NCBI GenBank assembly: GCA_018057635.1 | Contig: JAGPDJ010000088.1 | Location: forward strand, 1 to 8,115 | Direction: 5' to 3' | DNA length: 8,115 nucleotides | Origin: Ferruginibacter sp. | Lineage (GTDB): Bacteria; Bacteroidota; Bacteroidia; Chitinophagales; Chitinophagaceae | Part shown: positions 6,541-8,115 of the stretch, one piece after another | How positions within the stretch are numbered: position 1 is the stretch's first letter | Layout: every line of letters begins with the position of its first letter | Program-made: the position numbers and the translations under genes | Notes under the pieces: model-generated | Database searches by the model: none | Told to the model about the DNA's origin: nothing | Seen by the model: only the letters and a program-made list of their open reading frames with translations

Positions 6541-7678
6541 AGTTTATAACCCCCTCCACAATATTATCCCAGCTATACTTTTGCTTTTCAATTACAAGGT
6601 TTGGTAAAAAATAACCTTCGCCTTTTTTAAAATATTCTATAATTTTTTCTGCCAGTGATGCTGCAGTTGGTTCTGCCACAAGCCCAGCTTTGCCATCCGG
6701 AACCATCGAAGGCAACCCTCCCACATTTGTAACGATCATCGGAATTTCAAAATGATATGCCAGTGGTGTAACACCACTTTGAGTGGCATTGCGATATGGC
6801 TGTATTACTACATCTGCTGCACAGAAATAATTCCGAACCTCACTGTTTGGGATAAATGCTGTTCTCAGGATCAATGAATCCCCGATACCGAGTTTGCTTA
6901 TCTGGTCATCATACAGCTGACGGCCTTCATAAAATTCTCCTGCAATTAGTAACAAAGGTTGAGCTATTCCTGGAGCATGTTGTCTAACGAGTTTCATGGC
7001 ATCCAGTAACAGGTCGAGGCCTTTATATTTTCGTATGAAGCCAAAAAACAATATTATTCTTTCATCCTGCCCGATTTTTAAATTTTCACGTGCTTCCCTT
7101 TTACTGATCTTATCTCCAAAATTATCGTATAAAGGGTGGGGGACCAGCCGGGCAGTTTTGGTAGCCGAAAAACTACGCAGGTCGTTGAGTACTTTTTCAC
7201 TCATTGTAATAAACCTGTCTACCGGTTTTATAAAATACCGGGTAAAGGCCATGTCTGCCGGCCGCTTTTCATGTGGTATGATATTATCTGCAATACAAAC
7301 CACTTTACTGTGTTTATTTCTTTTTGCAATTCGCAGTATTGTTCCCAGGCATGGGCCCATAAACGGAAGCCAGTAGCGTACTACAATGATATCAGGTTTT
7401 GCTTTCCTGATCAGATTACCTACTTTAAACCAGTTAAAAGGGTTAATGGAATTGATAACAACTTTTATATTCAACCCAGGCGGTGGTGCTTCTTCAGAAA
7501 GCTGTGTTGTACCGGGGAACAAAAACCCTGGGTATTGTAACGAAAACGTATAGATGATAACAGTATGACCATTATCCTGGAAAGCTTTTGCAAGCCGTTC
7601 ATTAAAGGTTGCCATGCCGCCGCCGCGCAGCGGGTAAGCCGGGCCAATGATTATGATATTTTTTTTTTGCTGATTCAC
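6539..7678 (-). CDS. Family 4 glycosyltransferase (GT-B fold)
   Basis: This is predicted to transfer a sugar from a nucleotide donor onto a growing surface glycan at the inner face of the membrane. With the GTG start at 7678 it has 379 residues. The N-terminal domain begins NIIIIGPAYPLRGGGMATFNERLA (7-30), the glycine-rich acceptor-side loop. The C-terminal donor domain has FFGFIRKYKGLDLLLDAM (211-228, with Arg216 and Lys219), LLLIAGEFYEG (242-252), ADVVIQPYRNATQSGVTPLAY (288-308) and TNVGGLPSMV. The usual EGFG-type Glu motif is replaced by NATQSG, a variant I recall from other GT4 enzymes. No ATG exists in any frame between 7669 and 7810. GTG at 7678 or a TTG at 7753 must serve; the TTG form would add a repeat-encoded tail, so GTG is preferred. 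A run of ten A's spans codons 4-7. Donor and acceptor are unknown. Confidence 0.9.
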   Translation of the reverse strand: MNQQKKNIIIIGPAYPLRGGGMATFNERLAKAFQDNGHTVIIYTFSLQYPGFLFPGTTQLSEEAPPPGLNIKVVINSINPFNWFKVGNLIRKAKPDIIVVRYWLPFMGPCLGTILRIAKRNKHSKVVCIADNIIPHEKRPADMAFTRYFIKPVDRFITMSEKVLNDLRSFSATKTARLVPHPLYDNFGDKISKREARENLKIGQDERIILFFGFIRKYKGLDLLLDAMKLVRQHAPGIAQPLLLIAGEFYEGRQLYDDQISKLGIGDSLILRTAFIPNSEVRNYFCAADVVIQPYRNATQSGVTPLAYHFEIPMIVTNVGGLPSMVPDGKAGLVAEPTAASLAEKIIEYFKKGEGYFLPNLVIEKQKYSWDNIVEGVIN

Positions 7679-7683
7679 AATAC

Positions 7684-7788
7684 GAAATTGAAAATTTGGT
7701 GATTTGGAAATTTGAAAATGAAAAAAATCTTCAGAGAAATTCTGTTTTACCAAATCTTCAAATTTTCAAATTTTCAAATTTTCAAATT
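7684..7788. repeat. AT-rich inverted repeat with 8-bp tandem caaatttt units
   Basis: The right arm is a near-perfect tandem of an 8-bp unit: caaatctt at 7751-7758, three caaatttt units at 7759-7782, and a partial unit to 7788. The left arm (7684-7720) holds inverted versions of the same words; for example aaatttgaaaat at 7708-7719 pairs perfectly with 7762-7773. The loop is about 30 bases. The tandem ends inside the stop codon (7787-7789) of the upstream glycosyltransferase, and the element fills the 108-bp gap. Tandem arms allow several pairing registers and make copy-number change likely. Confidence 0.8.
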
Positions 7789-8115
7789 AAAGTCCCAACT
7801 TATCCTCTATCAAATAGCTATTCCTTTCTGCAGAATTCCTTGATATCAGTTCACCAATAAACCCTGCTAAAAACAACTGCGTACCAATGATCATAGCCAG
7901 TATGGCAAAAAAGAATAATGGCCTTTGAGTCATGCCGGTTTTATCAAAAAAGAATTTTGAAATGCTGAGATATGTAAACACGGTTAACCCGAATAAAAAA
8001 GAAACAGTTCCCCACAAACCAAAAAAGTGCATGGGCCTTTTACCGAATTTACCTACAAAGAAAATGGTCATCAGATCGAGGAAGCCATTGATGAAACGCG
8101 ACCAGCCGAATTTGG
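7787..8115 (-). CDS. C-terminal part of a membrane-anchored family 2 glycosyltransferase (DPM1/GtrB-like), cut by the window edge
   Basis: The frame is open to the window end and supplies 108 residues, beginning KFGWSRFINGFLDLMTIFF. An internal ATG at 8071 is not the start, because the family-typical WSRFINGFLDL and KFGKRPMHFFG segments flank it. Two hydrophobic membrane spans follow: about FFGLWGTVSFLFGLTVFTYL and PLFFFAILAMIIGTQLFLAGFIGEL. A short cytoplasmic tail ends in YLIEDKLGL. This matches the C-terminal membrane hairpin of polyprenyl-phosphate glycosyltransferases, which load a sugar onto undecaprenyl phosphate or extend lipid-linked glycans. The catalytic GT-A domain lies outside the window. 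It is the most upstream gene seen in the - strand cluster, 108 bp before the GT4 gene. Confidence 0.88.
   Translation of the reverse strand, partial: KFGWSRFINGFLDLMTIFFVGKFGKRPMHFFGLWGTVSFLFGLTVFTYLSISKFFFDKTGMTQRPLFFFAILAMIIGTQLFLAGFIGELISRNSAERNSYLIEDKLGL

Noticed and set aside
7136..7540. Open frames on the opposite strand inside the glycosyltransferase gene, and similar ones inside lepA and hddA
   Set aside because: They overlap strongly supported genes, have no recognisable motifs and show the composition expected of antisense shadows.
7751..7788. Short tandem array that might be taken for a CRISPR array
   Set aside because: The units are 8 bp and contiguous, with no unique spacers and no repeats of CRISPR length; no cas genes are nearby.

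Overview
This looks like a chromosomal segment of a Bacteroidota bacterium, most likely in or near Chitinophagaceae. The evidence is the AT-rich gaps without Shine-Dalgarno sites, a promoter-like TTTG-N20-TTTCTTTG signal close to the Bacteroidota consensus, secreted-protein style, and the gene families present. The family-level placement is inference.

Left part (1-2035, + strand): the last codons of an unidentified protein, a gap of about 185 bp holding a solitary REP-like repeat copy, then a complete lepA (elongation factor 4). A long AT-rich inverted repeat separates lepA from the convergent gene and is placed where a bidirectional terminator would be.

Right part (2157-8115, all - strand, read right to left): the C-terminal end of a membrane-anchored family 2 glycosyltransferase, a family 4 glycosyltransferase, then four sugar-nucleotide genes (hddA-like kinase, gmhA isomerase, hddC-like nucleotidyltransferase, gmhB-like phosphatase), and finally a secreted protein of unknown function. 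Together GmhA, HddA, GmhB and HddC would turn sedoheptulose 7-phosphate into a nucleotide-activated D-glycero-alpha-D-manno-heptose, by family analogy the GDP form. The glycosyltransferases would use this or related donors for a surface glycan (capsule, O-antigen, exopolysaccharide or S-layer glycan). The acceptor cannot be read from this window.

The most unusual feature is not a gene. Five gene gaps (2036-2156, 3707-3881, 5249-5403, 6427-6538, 7679-7786) are each almost filled by an inverted repeat whose arms are built from short tandem words: a cacattttac-like word, an atgcaggata word, or a caaatcttcaaat word. The last is an exact 13-mer shared by three gaps. These palindromes run up to, and partly into, neighbouring stop codons. 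One of them encloses a second, REP-like inverted repeat. The two cluster gaps without such repeats are clearly shorter (38 and 62 bp).
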